Positions 28,453-37,025 are shown, numbered from the stretch's first letter. The stretch is DNA of 38,607 nt from Mesostigma viride (GCA_009746045.1 RPFO01001733.1:1-38607), one strand, 5' to 3'. The notes: generated from the sequence alone by a model not told the origin. Numbers and translations are program-made.

Positions 28453-29673
28453 ATGAGCATCGAAGCACGACACGCGCTCCTGTTGCTGGTGACTGACAAG
28501 ATAAACGAGTCACTGTCGCCCTTTGGGGATAGCTCCAATCTTCCCCAGCTTCTACTCTTGTGGAAATGGTTGAGACGGTCGATGGGCCTGGGCGTGTCGA
28601 GGGGGGGCGAGGGGGAGAGAGAAGAGGGCGAAGACCCGGTGGTCGCCGCCTCCTCGACACCCTCTCTCGCATCTTCGGACGCCGCGGATGACATCGATGA
28701 GGCCGACGCGATGAGGGTCGTACACCCCGCTCTGGCCGGTTTGGGCGCCGCCGGGTTAGTCACCGGGTTAGTCGCCGGATTGACCGCCGCATTAGGTAGA
28801 GGGACCTCCGAAGAGGGACATGGCGGTGGAGGCGGTGGTGGCTCCGAAGAGGGACAGGGCGGGGGAGGCAGTGGTGGCTCCGAAGAGGGACAGGGCGGTG
28901 GAGGCGGTGGTGGCTCCGAAGAGGGACAGGGCGGTGGAGGCGTGTGGCTCCAAGAGGGACAGGGCGGTGGAGGCGGTAAGAACAGGGCGGTGGAGGCAGA
29001 AACTCCAAAGAGGGACACGGTGGAGGCGGTCAACAACAAGGGTCCGTTACCGATGGCGGAGGGTCCAGACAAGCACGGAAGGATCGCGACGTGGGGAGGC
29101 CAGACGTGGAGGTGACGGAAGGGGAACACGACGACGATGAAGAGGATACGCGCGAGGCGGAAGAATGGTTGCGGCGACAGGAGGAATGGGCTCGCTCACG
29201 GAACACAACATCCAGCCAGGCAACTGGACCCAAGAAGGCCACGCTTTCCGGTGGCGCCCACGGAGGCGCAAACCCTACAGCAACAGGAGGACAGCAACAG
29301 CAGGGGTCCGTGAACAATGGCGACTCGGGAGGACAGCAACAACAAGGGTCCGTGAACGATGTCGGGGGGTCCAGCAACTCGACCTCGGGACAACACCAGA
29401 CCGATGGTGGACTTCCCTGCTTCCCGCACCGCGAAGAACCCGTTTGACGTGTTAAGAAAATGGTGGAAAGCACTAAATGGCGGCCAGACCTCCGCACAAG
29501 GTGTTGGGGGGGGTACCCGTTTGCCACCAACAAGACGGCTTGGGATCCGTACTTAGCACACGAGCAGCAGATGGGGGGTCATCAACCGTCTATCGGAGGC
29601 ACGGGATTCGATCCACACTATACCACAATACTACGGATTTTCCCTAGCGGGCAATTGGAGCATGATTGGGTAA
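28453..29673 (+). CDS. Gly/Gln-repeat membrane protein (frameshifted)
   Basis: About 400 residues with frame changes near 28970, 29410, 29510 (G7 run) and 29640. The N-terminal 45 residues are helical (ARHALLLLVTDKINESL; LPQLLLLWKWLRRS). An acidic stretch follows, then a probable transmembrane helix rich in A, G, L, V (LAGLGAAGLVTGLVAGLTAA). Next come about 4.5 copies of a 12-residue Gly-rich unit SEEGQGGGGGGG. After the first break, three copies of GGQQQ(Q)GSV are interleaved with an acidic helix (EEDTREAEEWLRRQEEWARS). The last part (NPFDVLRKWWKALNGG; TAWDPYLAHEQQMGG) is unassigned. The exact stop is uncertain; 29673 is the best candidate. Probably a virion or host-membrane protein with a disordered domain. 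Confidence 0.5.
28809..28975 (+). repeat. In-gene minisatellite, 36-bp unit
   Basis: About 4.5 tandem copies of a 36-bp unit (GAGGGACAGGGCGGTGGAGG then CGGTGGTGGCTCCGAA) encode SEEGQGGGGGGG. One copy lacks three separate single G bases, which together restore the frame. Confidence 0.85.
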
Positions 29674-29706
29674 AGATGCTTTATTCATTTCAAATAATAA
29701 TAGACG

Positions 29707-29712
29707 TTTATT
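29707..29712 (-). terminator. AATAAA polyadenylation signal for the bZIP-like gene
   Basis: AATAAA on the minus strand starts 13 nt beyond the stop at 29726; a second, AATAAAGCAT, follows at 29685-29676. Confidence 0.6.
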
Positions 29713-29725
29713 TATCACGCGCGAC

Positions 29726-30190
29726 TCAGTGGCGCACGGACAGGAGGAACGAGGTGGGCAAGTCCATCTTGCACCTCTTCCTCTCCGACTCGAGCCCGCA
29801 TCGGGCGTTCGCGAGTTCGGTTTCGGCTTTCTCGAGCCGCTCCTTGAGCGACGCGGACAGCTTCTTCTCGGCCTCGAGGGCCGACTTGAGGGCCTCGTTT
29901 TCCTTGTCGATTTTGGCCCTGGCGCGACTGGCGCGCTTCCTCGCGGCGTCTTTCTCCCGCTTGCACTTCATCTTCCAGTCCGCGAGGTTGCCCTTGACCT
30001 CCTCCATCTGCTTCTGGATGTGGGCCTGGAAGACCTGGATTTCGGCGACCTGGGCGGGGGTCGGCAGCACGATCGCGGGCCTCTGTCGGGGCTCGGCGCT
30101 AGAAACGGGAGCGGACGAGGCCGAGTCGTCCGAGGAGGACGAGGAGCAGTCCGAGGAGGAGGAGGAGAGGCTGGAGGACACGGCGGCCAT
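29726..30190 (-). CDS. bZIP-like transcription factor
   Basis: 154 residues. The first 33 residues are a Ser/Asp-rich acidic region of activation-domain type. Residues 75-93 form a basic region (KCKREKDAARKRASRARAK) close to the bZIP pattern, with the AAR and SRAR elements, although the usual invariant Asn is not at the expected place. Residues 94-130 continue as a leucine-zipper-like coiled coil (IDKENEALKSALEAEKKLSA, LKERLEKAETEL). The tail has two late Cys. bZIP proteins dimerise and bind palindromes made of half-sites such as TTACG or TGAC. The upstream region contains four GGTTACG elements, so autoregulation is plausible. The frame is intact and AATAAA signals follow. Confidence 0.68.
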   Translation of the reverse strand: MAAVSSSLSSSSSDCSSSSSDDSASSAPVSSAEPRQRPAIVLPTPAQVAEIQVFQAHIQKQMEEVKGNLADWKMKCKREKDAARKRASRARAKIDKENEALKSALEAEKKLSASLKERLEKAETELANARCGLESERKRCKMDLPTSFLLSVRH

Positions 30191-30269
30191 TGTGGTTGGC
30201 GGGTCGGGGCTGCTTTTTCTTTGTGAGCGGTGGCGAGGAGAGAGTGAGGCGAGATGGGGGGGCCGCGGC

Positions 30270-30380
30270 CTTTTATTGTGCCTCGAAACCCCGCGGCGGT
30301 TACGGAAAGTGTGCCGCAGCGGTTACGGAAAGCGCTCCAACTCGGCAACCGCCCTCAGAGCGGTTACGGCACCGGTTACG
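30270..30380 (-). promoter_or_regulatory. bZIP gene promoter: TATA-like box and four GGTTACG sites
   Basis: The minus strand carries CACAATAAAAGG (30270-30281), TATA-like, about 80 nt before the ATG at 30190. Immediately upstream, the plus strand shows GCGGTTACGG at 30296-30305, 30319-30328 and 30360-30369 and ACCGGTTACG at 30371-30380. Regular repetition of a bZIP-type half-site upstream of a bZIP-like gene suggests operator sites. Confidence 0.5.
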
Positions 30381-30792
30381 CTTGGAACACGGCCAGCGGG
30401 GTGGCGGGGTTCGCCGAGCCGTTGACAAACCGGAACACCTCCAGCGCGTCCCCGTTGGCCACTAGTCGGAACTTGGTGGTGCCCGTCCCGATCTCCACCA
30501 TGGATGTGGAGGGGGCGCCGCCGACGCCCCCGGAGATCCCTACCGTGCCCGTCGCGTTGACCCCTATCTCCACCCCCGTGGCGCTCCTCAGCTTGACGGC
30601 GTTGGAGGAGAACGAGAGCTTGGTGGACTCCGCCCCCGAGATCGGCTGGTACACGAGGGAGGCCTCGTCGCCGGTCTGTTTGAGCACTATGCTGCCTGTC
30701 TGCGAGTTGTCCTCCGAGACGGTGGTTAATTTTTTGGTCTGGATGTTTTTGAAGAAGAGGGTCCCGGTCGCGTCGAAGCGGTTGGGAGGCAT
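30376..30792 (-). CDS. Small fibre-like beta protein
   Basis: 138 residues from the ATG at 30792. It is rich in T, S, G, V with short strands: FDATGTLFFKNIQTKKLTTV, TGSIVLKQTGDEASLVYQPI, STKLSFSSNAVKLRS, VEIGVNATGTVGISGG and TKFRLVANGDALEVFRF. This pattern is like head-fibre or tail-fibre 'shaft' sequences found in phages and large marine viruses; no family is named with confidence. It has no signal peptide or membrane helix. The start is fixed by TATATATC (30801-30808) 8 nt upstream; the open frame itself extends further by a GTG. It may assemble with the large fibre protein at 15213. Confidence 0.65.
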   Translation of the reverse strand: MPPNRFDATGTLFFKNIQTKKLTTVSEDNSQTGSIVLKQTGDEASLVYQPISGAESTKLSFSSNAVKLRSATGVEIGVNATGTVGISGGVGGAPSTSMVEIGTGTTKFRLVANGDALEVFRFVNGSANPATPLAVFQA

Positions 30793-30800
30793 GCTTGCGG

Positions 30801-30808
30801 TATATATC
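30801..30808 (-). promoter_or_regulatory. TATA box of small fibre-like gene
   Basis: GATATATA on the minus strand lies 8-16 nt before the ATG at 30792 and excludes the upstream GTG start. Confidence 0.55.
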
Positions 30809-30821
30809 ACTGTGATATTCT

Positions 30822-31244
30822 TTACACGGCGGCCTTGACGCCCTCTGCGATGGCCGCGGTGACCGCCGCGGTCTTCCCGCGCTTCGAGAGGTACACGTAC
30901 GCGAGGACGGCGGCTATCCCCACCCCGGCCACGAGGAAGATCATGCCGTTGTTCCTGGACTCCTGTTTGGCGATCTCCCTCATCCTGCCCTCGAACGCCG
31001 CCTGCTGCCTGGCCACCCTGGCGGCGTGCTCGATCTGCGCCGAGCGTCTCTGCGCGACCCCGGGCGGCGGGGGCATGGGACTCTCTATGTGGATGGGCTC
31101 GCGCTCGTACTCGGACGCCGGCGGGCGCGAGGGGCCGCCGGAGGACGGTCCGGCGGGCCCGGAGGCCTGCGCGGACGACTCCTCCTCCTCCGCGGTGGGG
31201 GAGAACGTGAAGGCCTTTCCTAGAGGCGCACCGATGGACGACAT
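30822..31244 (-). CDS. C-terminally anchored membrane protein
   Basis: 140 residues. The N-terminal 65 residues are Ser/Pro/Glu-rich and probably disordered (AEEEESSAQASGPAGPSSGG; ESPMPPPPGVAQRR). Residues 66-97 form a charged helix (AQIEHAARVARQQAAFEGRM). A single transmembrane segment follows (GMIFLVAGVGIAAVLAYVYL, about 98-118), then SKRGK and a short Ala-rich tail. The layout suggests a tail-anchored-type protein of the virion inner membrane or a host organelle. TCTATAATATAG stands 4-15 nt before the ATG. No family is recognised. Confidence 0.6.
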   Translation of the reverse strand: MSSIGAPLGKAFTFSPTAEEEESSAQASGPAGPSSGGPSRPPASEYEREPIHIESPMPPPPGVAQRRSAQIEHAARVARQQAAFEGRMREIAKQESRNNGMIFLVAGVGIAAVLAYVYLSKRGKTAAVTAAIAEGVKAAV

Positions 31245-31247
31245 GAT

Positions 31248-31259
31248 GCTATATTATAG
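31248..31259 (-). promoter_or_regulatory. TATA-like promoter element
   Basis: TCTATAATATAG on the minus strand just before the ATG of the tail-anchored protein gene. Confidence 0.5.
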
Positions 31260-31295
31260 ACGAGGAAATTGCGCGCGTCGGGAACGCACGCGTCT

Positions 31296-31508
31296 TTACT
31301 TCCTCATGATGGTACTGTCAAACGCCCTTCCGACGCTCCTGACATAAGCATCGGAAAGCCTCTCGAGCGCTGACTTGAAGGCCGCGTTGTTGGTGTACCT
31401 CTTCGCGGCATTAACCTCCCTGAACACCCCCCGCATCAAGCGGTTCATCATGGCGGCGAGATTCCTCACCTCACGCTCACGAGCCGTGGAGTTTGTTTTA
31501 GATGGCAT
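31296..31508 (-). CDS. Small basic helical protein
   Basis: 70 residues, strongly helical and basic: EREVRNLAAMMNRLMRGVFR, AAKRYTNNAAFKSALERLS and AYVRSVGRAFDSTIMRK. No family is recognised. It could be a small nucleic-acid-binding or virion protein. The start is supported by AGTATACATATCG (31511-31523) just upstream. It lies in a same-strand series of small genes from 30376 to 32451 separated by 30-75 nt. Confidence 0.55.
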   Translation of the reverse strand: MPSKTNSTAREREVRNLAAMMNRLMRGVFREVNAAKRYTNNAAFKSALERLSDAYVRSVGRAFDSTIMRK

Positions 31509-31510
31509 TT

Positions 31511-31523
31511 ACGATATGTATAC
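31511..31523 (-). promoter_or_regulatory. TATA-like promoter element
   Basis: AGTATACATATCG on the minus strand about 3-15 nt before the ATG at 31508. Confidence 0.45.
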
Positions 31524-31544
31524 TTGTGCGCTGAGAAAAAAAAA

Positions 31545-32180
31545 TCACTCGTCGAGGTAGTCCTCCACCAGGTCGGCGGTGGTCAGGAGCCGCTTGGCCA
31601 CCACCTCGGGCTTCTTGACGGCCAGGATCGGGGAGAGCACGTTCTTGAACACGCGCTCGAGGTACTTCTCGATGTAGTGGCTGTCCGGCTTGACCGGGAA
31701 CTCCTCCGACGTCACCCACTGGGCGAGGACGCGCAGGAACTTGGCGATGGCCTTGATCTCCCCGCTCTCGATGCACGGGTACACGGTGGAGGCGAAGTAC
31801 TTGTCGAAGGCCTCCCGGTTCTGACACGTGAGTATGACGGGGAGTACGCGCTCGACGACCCTGAGCCCCTTCCTCCCGTGGTCGCTGATGGACTCCTCGG
31901 CGTTCTTCCAGCCGTCCAGGACGGCCGTGATGACCTTCTCCATGTCCGGGGGCAGCCCCTTCTGGTTTCGGATGTGCATGAGACACACGACCTCCACGTC
32001 GCTGACGGTGCCCTCCAGCTTCTCGGACTCCAGCACCCCCGCCAAACGCACGACGATCGTCTTCAAGATGGTCTTGCACTCCTCCGCCCCCTCCCCGATC
32101 ATGGCCTGCACCGTCTGGATCATGGTGTGGGGGAACGCCCACTTGTGCATGGTGCCGCGGATGCGAACCTTCACCTCCAT
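31545..32180 (-). CDS. Hypothetical helical protein
   Basis: 211 residues, intact frame, no recognised family. It is an all-helical protein, with segments such as ECKTILKTIVVRLAGVLES, DMEKVITAVLDGWKNAEESI, KGLRVVERVLPVILTCQNRE and EVVAKRLLTTADLVEDYLDE. The pattern of regularly spaced 30-40-residue helical pairs could be an ARM/HEAT-like or four-helix arrangement, but this is only an impression. No membrane segment or catalytic motif is visible. A TAGTATCAC element lies about 13-21 nt upstream of the ATG. An A9 tract follows the stop. Confidence 0.65.
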   Translation of the reverse strand: MEVKVRIRGTMHKWAFPHTMIQTVQAMIGEGAEECKTILKTIVVRLAGVLESEKLEGTVSDVEVVCLMHIRNQKGLPPDMEKVITAVLDGWKNAEESISDHGRKGLRVVERVLPVILTCQNREAFDKYFASTVYPCIESGEIKAIAKFLRVLAQWVTSEEFPVKPDSHYIEKYLERVFKNVLSPILAVKKPEVVAKRLLTTADLVEDYLDE

Positions 32181-32244
32181 GGCGACCTCTGGTGATACTA
32201 CCCTTAGCGCGGATAAATGCCGATCCTGAAACGCGCACGGTCGC

Positions 32245-32451
32245 CTACTTAGGCAGAACCGGCACCAGCACCAGGTGGTATATCGCGAGCCCTATCACGA
32301 TCAGAATGAGCGGCAAAAACGCCTTGTACCCCCGGTTATCCTTGGACGGGTTGGCGTGCGCCCACCACAGCTGGGAGGGGAGGGTCGTGACGATCGCCTT
32401 GACGACGTCCCTTATCAGTTCGGGGGTGATAAAGCGCGACAGTAGTGCCAT
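32245..32451 (-). CDS. Small single-pass membrane protein
   Basis: 68 residues from the ATG at 32451 (MALLSRFITPEL). The N-terminal half is amphipathic. A Trp-containing segment (TLPSQLWWAHANPSKDNRGY) leads into one C-terminal transmembrane helix (AFLPLILIVIGLAIYHLVLV) ending at PVLPK. Such tiny C-anchored proteins are common in the internal membrane of nucleocytovirus particles; no family is recognised. The upstream in-frame ATG at 32472 is less likely because CTACTACG lies between the two. The gene is divergent from the one at 32555. Confidence 0.6.
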   Translation of the reverse strand: MALLSRFITPELIRDVVKAIVTTLPSQLWWAHANPSKDNRGYKAFLPLILIVIGLAIYHLVLVPVLPK

Positions 32452-32554
32452 CTTTCGTAGTAGACCGCACACATTTTTGCCAGCCGTCCGTCTTCACGCG
32501 ATTTCGAGCGCTTCGTCTACGGCCCGATTAATTTGTGGGATACATTTGTAGACC
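32452..32554. promoter_or_regulatory. Divergent promoter region
   Basis: The 103-bp gap between back-to-back starts carries CTACTACG before the minus-strand ATG and GGGATACATTTGTAGACC before the plus-strand ATG, both variants of the TAGTA/TATA elements used elsewhere. Confidence 0.4.
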
Positions 32555-33058
32555 ATGTCGGCCATTCAAGCGTTCAACAACATGATGGGGATGTTCCTCG
32601 AGGAGCTGGAGCTCGCCTTCCCGCGCGAGAAGGCGCTGTCCGGGATCATCGCCGCCTTCCAATTGGCGTGCAAGACGAACGCCCGACTGCCCGTGGAGGC
32701 TTTCATGGAGGCCATCACCCCTCACGTGGACGCGATCATGAACAAGAACGCGGCGGTCATCACCGACAAGACCATAGGGCAGATACCGTACCTGAAGGAC
32801 ATCAACCTGGAGGCCAACTGGAGCGGCGCGCCTGACGCGACCAAGGAGGCGATATGGCAGTACCTGCAGACCCTGGTGGTCCTGGGCATCGGGGTGACGG
32901 AGATCCCCGTCGACATCCTCACGCAGGCCGAGGAGATGGCGCAGAACTTCGCGGCCAGGATCCACGAGAACGGGGAGGACCCCGAGAAAGCGTGCATGCA
33001 GCTTTTCAGCCAGATGATGGGCGGGGCGATGCAGGCCTTCCCGCAACTGGAAAATTAA
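32555..33058 (+). CDS. Conserved nucleocytovirus-type protein with IWQYLQTL signature
   Basis: 167 residues, intact. The features MSAIQAFNNMMGMFLEELEL, FPREKALSGIIAAFQL, then IPYLKDINLEANWSGAPDAT and KEAIWQYLQTLVVLGIGVTE match a small protein I associate with many large algal and protist viruses ('F..FL.EL...FP...' followed later by 'IWQYLQTL..L'). Its function is not known. It is helical and soluble, ending in a Met-rich acidic tail (MQLFSQMMGGAMQAFPQLE). It is followed 32 nt later by the DUF5762-like gene on the same strand, so the two may be co-expressed. Confidence 0.68.
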   Translation: MSAIQAFNNMMGMFLEELELAFPREKALSGIIAAFQLACKTNARLPVEAFMEAITPHVDAIMNKNAAVITDKTIGQIPYLKDINLEANWSGAPDATKEAIWQYLQTLVVLGIGVTEIPVDILTQAEEMAQNFAARIHENGEDPEKACMQLFSQMMGGAMQAFPQLEN

Positions 33059-33090
33059 ATCACCGCGTGTAGTAGTATCCAGCAGCACTC

Positions 33091-33519
33091 ATGGGCTTCT
33101 ACCGCGCGTTCAAGGAGGGCCTGTTCGAGGACATGCTGTCCTTCTGGCCCCTGCAAGCCAACATGGACGGGAGGGAGCGCTTCCTCGCCGCCAAGAGGTT
33201 CGGGATCTACTCGGGCGTGCTGACCGCTCTGGTCACCGGGTCCGTCACGGCGGCCATGTACGGGCTCGCGATCGCTATTGTGTCGACGATCGTGTGGCTC
33301 GTGGATTGCCGCCTGATGAGAGGCAGGGGCCCCGGGAAGAACCCCTACAACAACTACGTCCCCGGCGTGCCCCCCGGCTCTCTGCCTGCCCAGAGGGCGT
33401 GCGGAGGAGGCGGCGACAGGTCGGGCTTTCAGAACGTAATAGAACCGTGGGATCTCGGGGACGCGACCAGGATGACCAACATGCCCCATCCCGACACGTT
33501 GGAGAGGCGCGGTTACTAG
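33091..33519 (+). CDS. DUF5762-like membrane protein
   Basis: 142 residues, intact. Residues 10-65 (GLFEDMLSFWPLQANMDGRE, FLAAKRFGIYSGVLTALVTG, VTAAMYGLAIAIVSTIVWLV) give one amphipathic and two membrane helices in the pattern of the DUF5762 family of nucleocytoviruses ('LF.....FWP....M...E..NA..R..IY......'). The hydrophilic C-terminal half holds NPYNNYVPGVPPGS, a Gly-rich stretch and NMPHPDTLERRGY. Many family members have a similar 'NP..N'-type tail. It is probably a virion membrane protein. GTAGTAGTATCC lies 13-25 nt before the ATG. Confidence 0.7.
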   Translation: MGFYRAFKEGLFEDMLSFWPLQANMDGRERFLAAKRFGIYSGVLTALVTGSVTAAMYGLAIAIVSTIVWLVDCRLMRGRGPGKNPYNNYVPGVPPGSLPAQRACGGGGDRSGFQNVIEPWDLGDATRMTNMPHPDTLERRGY

Positions 33520-33555
33520 TTCATACGCTTTTTATTATCCGTAAAGTAATAAGGA

Positions 33556-36500
33556 ATGGAAACGGCTATCCAAACTGGCAAGGCTCACAGTTTGCATTTC
33601 AGGCAGCGCGTGGCTCTAGATATCCACGACAGGAAGAATTCTCGACAGACCGTGCAGTCCATCGCGAACAGGTACGCGATCGACAAGAAGACGGCGTGCA
33701 AGTACTATCACCTCTGGCTGCAGGACAAGGAGAACCAGCTGGATTACACCAACCCGGAGCACCTCGCTAGGTCGGTCCTCAAACCCCTGGCGCGCGTGCG
33801 GAAGGTGCCATCTCAGGTCCCGGGCCATCCCAGGTTCCGGTACGAGCTGATAGACCGGCGCCCCGAGCGCGTCAGGAGGTTCGGAGAGGAGACCTGGAAA
33901 AGCATCTCCGACTTGTTGGCCAAGATACAGACCGAGCACGTCCCCACGTTCACCGCGGAGGACATCTGCCACTTCGTGAACAAACAGGGCGCCAACGACC
34001 CGGTCGTCAGCAAGTTCGCGGGCCTGCCCGAAAAGAGCCACGCCATTTTCCAGGACCTGTGGAACCTCCTCCCGACCCGGAACGGCGCGAAGGAGCTGCT
34101 GCGGACCTCCGACGTGAAGTACGCGCGGATGGAGCACAACCTCTCGTACAAGACGGTGGCGTACGACTACATCGAGAAGGACGTGCAGTACGTCAAGGAG
34201 AAGACGCGCGACTTGAAGACGCTCCAGGGGACGCTGTTCGCGGAGAACTGCGTGTTCCTGGACGAGTTCAGCATGCAGATGAACGCGGCCCCTCGTCGAG
34301 CGTGGGCGAAGGAGGGGGAGCAGCCTCGACTCCGCCGCCGCGAGCAGACGGACACGAAGACGATCGTGTGGGCGGCGATGAAGTGGCCCAAGGACGACAA
34401 CAAGCCCTCCTTTTTCATCCGCATCTTCCCCCCGTCCCCGCGCGGATCGGGAACCACATGCCGGCCACCAACAAGCCGGAGGAGGAGCTGTGCGAGACCC
34501 TGAGGGACCAGGGGTGGTGGGAGGGGGTGATGACGGTCGTGGGGGACATGTGCAGACAGATCGTGGGGGAGCAGAGCGGGGTGCGGCTCTTCGTGATGCA
34601 GCCGACTCTTCAACTGGCGTCCAAGCCGGGGGGCGGGCTCTACGAGTGGTTCGTGAGCGGGAGGAGGCCGAGGGAAAAAAAGCCCTGCCCCTCTCTGCCG
34701 AAGACGTTCGGGGACGTCACACCGAGCGGCCATCCAGCCGTCAACGGGCGAGAGGTCTACAAGTACACCCCCAACGAGTCCGACATCTGGTGCGAGAGGA
34801 TGCGCGCCCTGTACTGGGATCAGCTGCCCGACGAGACCCCCATCGCGTCGTTCGTCGACATCTTCAAGAGCGACCAGGAGAAGGTGCTCTTCATCCTGCG
34901 GCTGGCGGCGTACGACTTCGCCATCCGCCAGCACGTGAACGAGCACAACTACAAGGTCGACAATCGCACCTACGGCGACCCTCCCCCAACACCTGGTTGG
35001 GGCGCGGCAACGACCGTGCGTTCGACGTGTCGGACGTGCTCCAGCCCACGAAGGACTTGGCTCGCTCCCACAGGCTCATGGCGTACGACGACACGGTCGG
35101 GCGCTTCGATTACGAAGAGGACTTCGAGGACAGCATCCAGCTCATGCTCGAGTTCCTGTACGACAAACTCAAGAACTCGGATCTTCTGCAGATCTACCAG
35201 GTCCTGTTTGAGCCGCAACTGAGTCAGGAGAGTTTCGCGATCTCCAATGAAATAGAGAAACAGCTCGTGAACCCTCTGCAGCCCCTTTATTCGAGAGAAT
35301 ACCACGACGCGGTGAAATCGAGGACCAGGGCGGACGCGGACAGACGGGAGAATCTGAAGCAGAGGGACATGGCCCTGCCTCGAGCCATCTACGCGGCCTT
35401 GAACTTCTCCACCCAGAAAACATCCCAGAAATCCGAACTGACGGCCACGGAGATCGCGGTCCAGGTCTGGAAAATGGTGCATTACTGCAAGGGCGACAAG
35501 GACAAGCTGTACGAGAACCTGAACACGGTCCTCCCGTCTGTCCAGGAGACGGGGGAGGAGTACGCGTACGGAGAGAGGGGACAGAAGGACAAATACTACA
35601 ACGGAGATTCGTTCCCGGACAAACTCCAGAAGGCCATCAAAGACAAGGCGAGAGCCCAGTACAACATAGGCACCATACGGCAGACACACGTCTCGCCCAT
35701 CACGCGCAAGGTGTCGCAAATGAGAGAGCGCAACGTGGGCGCCGCCCCCATGGCGGTGAGCAAGCAGCTCTTCCGGCTGTTCATGCAGACTCTGCCCGAC
35801 AGCTTCGTGGTGGGGAAGACGATCCTGATGGACAACGCCAGCATTCACAGCCCGCCCTCGAACAAGGACATCGCGCTGAACAAGGACCTGCCCCCCGAGC
35901 TCAGGGTTTTCCCCCAGTCCGAGCTGTCGCCGATCGCCGGGCTGCTACGTAGGAGGGGCGGCGGCGACGGGGTGCTGTTGCCGCCCACGGAGATGACAAA
36001 GGACGAGCGGCGTCCGGCTCTCATATTCACGCCGCCGTACTCGCCCGAGCTGAACCCGATCGAGCAGGCCTTCAACACGATCAAGCACTTCATCCGCAAG
36101 GAGAGCTACCAGCACACCCGCACGCGCTTCAACCTGTCCGTGGCGATCATCAACTCGGTCCACGTGTTCGTGCGCCCCCACGCTCAAGAACTACATGCTG
36201 TGTGCCGGGTACCGCAGCGTCGAGAAGAACGTGAAGCCCCGTGTGGCGCCCGCCGTCACGGCCGACGAGGACGGCACGGAGCAGATCCAGCAACTCAAAG
36301 GGCGGGACACGTGCGTGGCTCGATTCGTGGACGGGAAGTACGAGGACCCCGACAAGAAGAAGCGCCCGTTGAACCCCGCAGGCCCGCACAGCTCATGGCC
36401 CCCGCCCAGGCGTTCGGCGGGTTCGCACCCCGGCCTCACTGCCCCGGGACCCTGGGCGCGGACGACAGCCTCACCACGTACGAGAACGGGCGGTGCAGGA

Positions 36501-36961
36501 GGCCGCGGACGGACGAGTACTGGGTGGGTCAGTCGGTGCGCGTCCTCGCGAAGAGCGGCGAGTGGAAGGAGGCCTCCATCCTCGCGCTGCCGGACGCCAA
36601 CAAGAAGGTGCGCGTGAAGAACCGCGAGGGCGTCCCCACGAACCCGTGGTTCAGGGTGCGGTTCGAGGAGCCCGTGTGCGAGGACAAGGGGGCCGCGAAC
36701 GAGGGCGGCCGCGTGTGCTCGGTCATGGTGAACAGGATCCGGCCGTCCGAGGAGCGACAGGCGCAGACCATCGCGGCACGGAAGGCCGTCGAGGACGAGA
36801 ACGCCACGTTCAAAGAGGAGCAGCGCAGGAGGCGCGAGGCGGAGTTCAAGAACCAGGAGCAGCGGATCGTGGAGCTGCGGAAGTCGTTGTATCTGTCTCC
36901 CGAGGGCGCCCCGATGGCCGGGGACGCCGGCGTCACGAGCAAAAGGCCAAGGAGATCATGA
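33556..36961 (+). CDS. Giant DDE (IS630/Tc1-like) transposase-related protein with Tudor-like C-terminus (frameshifted)
   Basis: About 1,135 codons with frame changes near 34437, 34983, 36176 and 36385 (C or GC runs). Residues 15-55 form a helix-turn-helix (QTVQSIANRYAIDKKTACKY). The DDE core is split. The first Asp is D236 in CVFLDEFSMQMNAAPRRAWA, the second is in TILMDNASIHS (codon at 35831) and the third acidic residue is the Glu of PPYSPELNPIEQAFN (codon at 36062). About 520 residues lie between first and second and 77 between second and third, far more than in known family members. After the core, EYWVGQSVRVLAKSGEWKEA and PWFRVRFEEPV suggest a Tudor/SH3-like domain, then a charged helix and a basic end. 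No terminal inverted repeats are seen, so it is more likely a resident gene than a mobile element. Upstream TTATTATCC supports the start. Confidence 0.72.
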
Positions 36962-37025
36962 GAGTCTTCTAGAGAAGCTCCGAGAGGAGCGGGCTCCCCC
37001 CCCGCGCCTCCTCGTTCGGCGCCGG

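Noticed and set aside
33520-37025. Complete mobile element around the transposase-like gene
   Set aside because: No terminal inverted repeats or target-site duplication seen at either side, and the upstream element matches the window's own promoter style.
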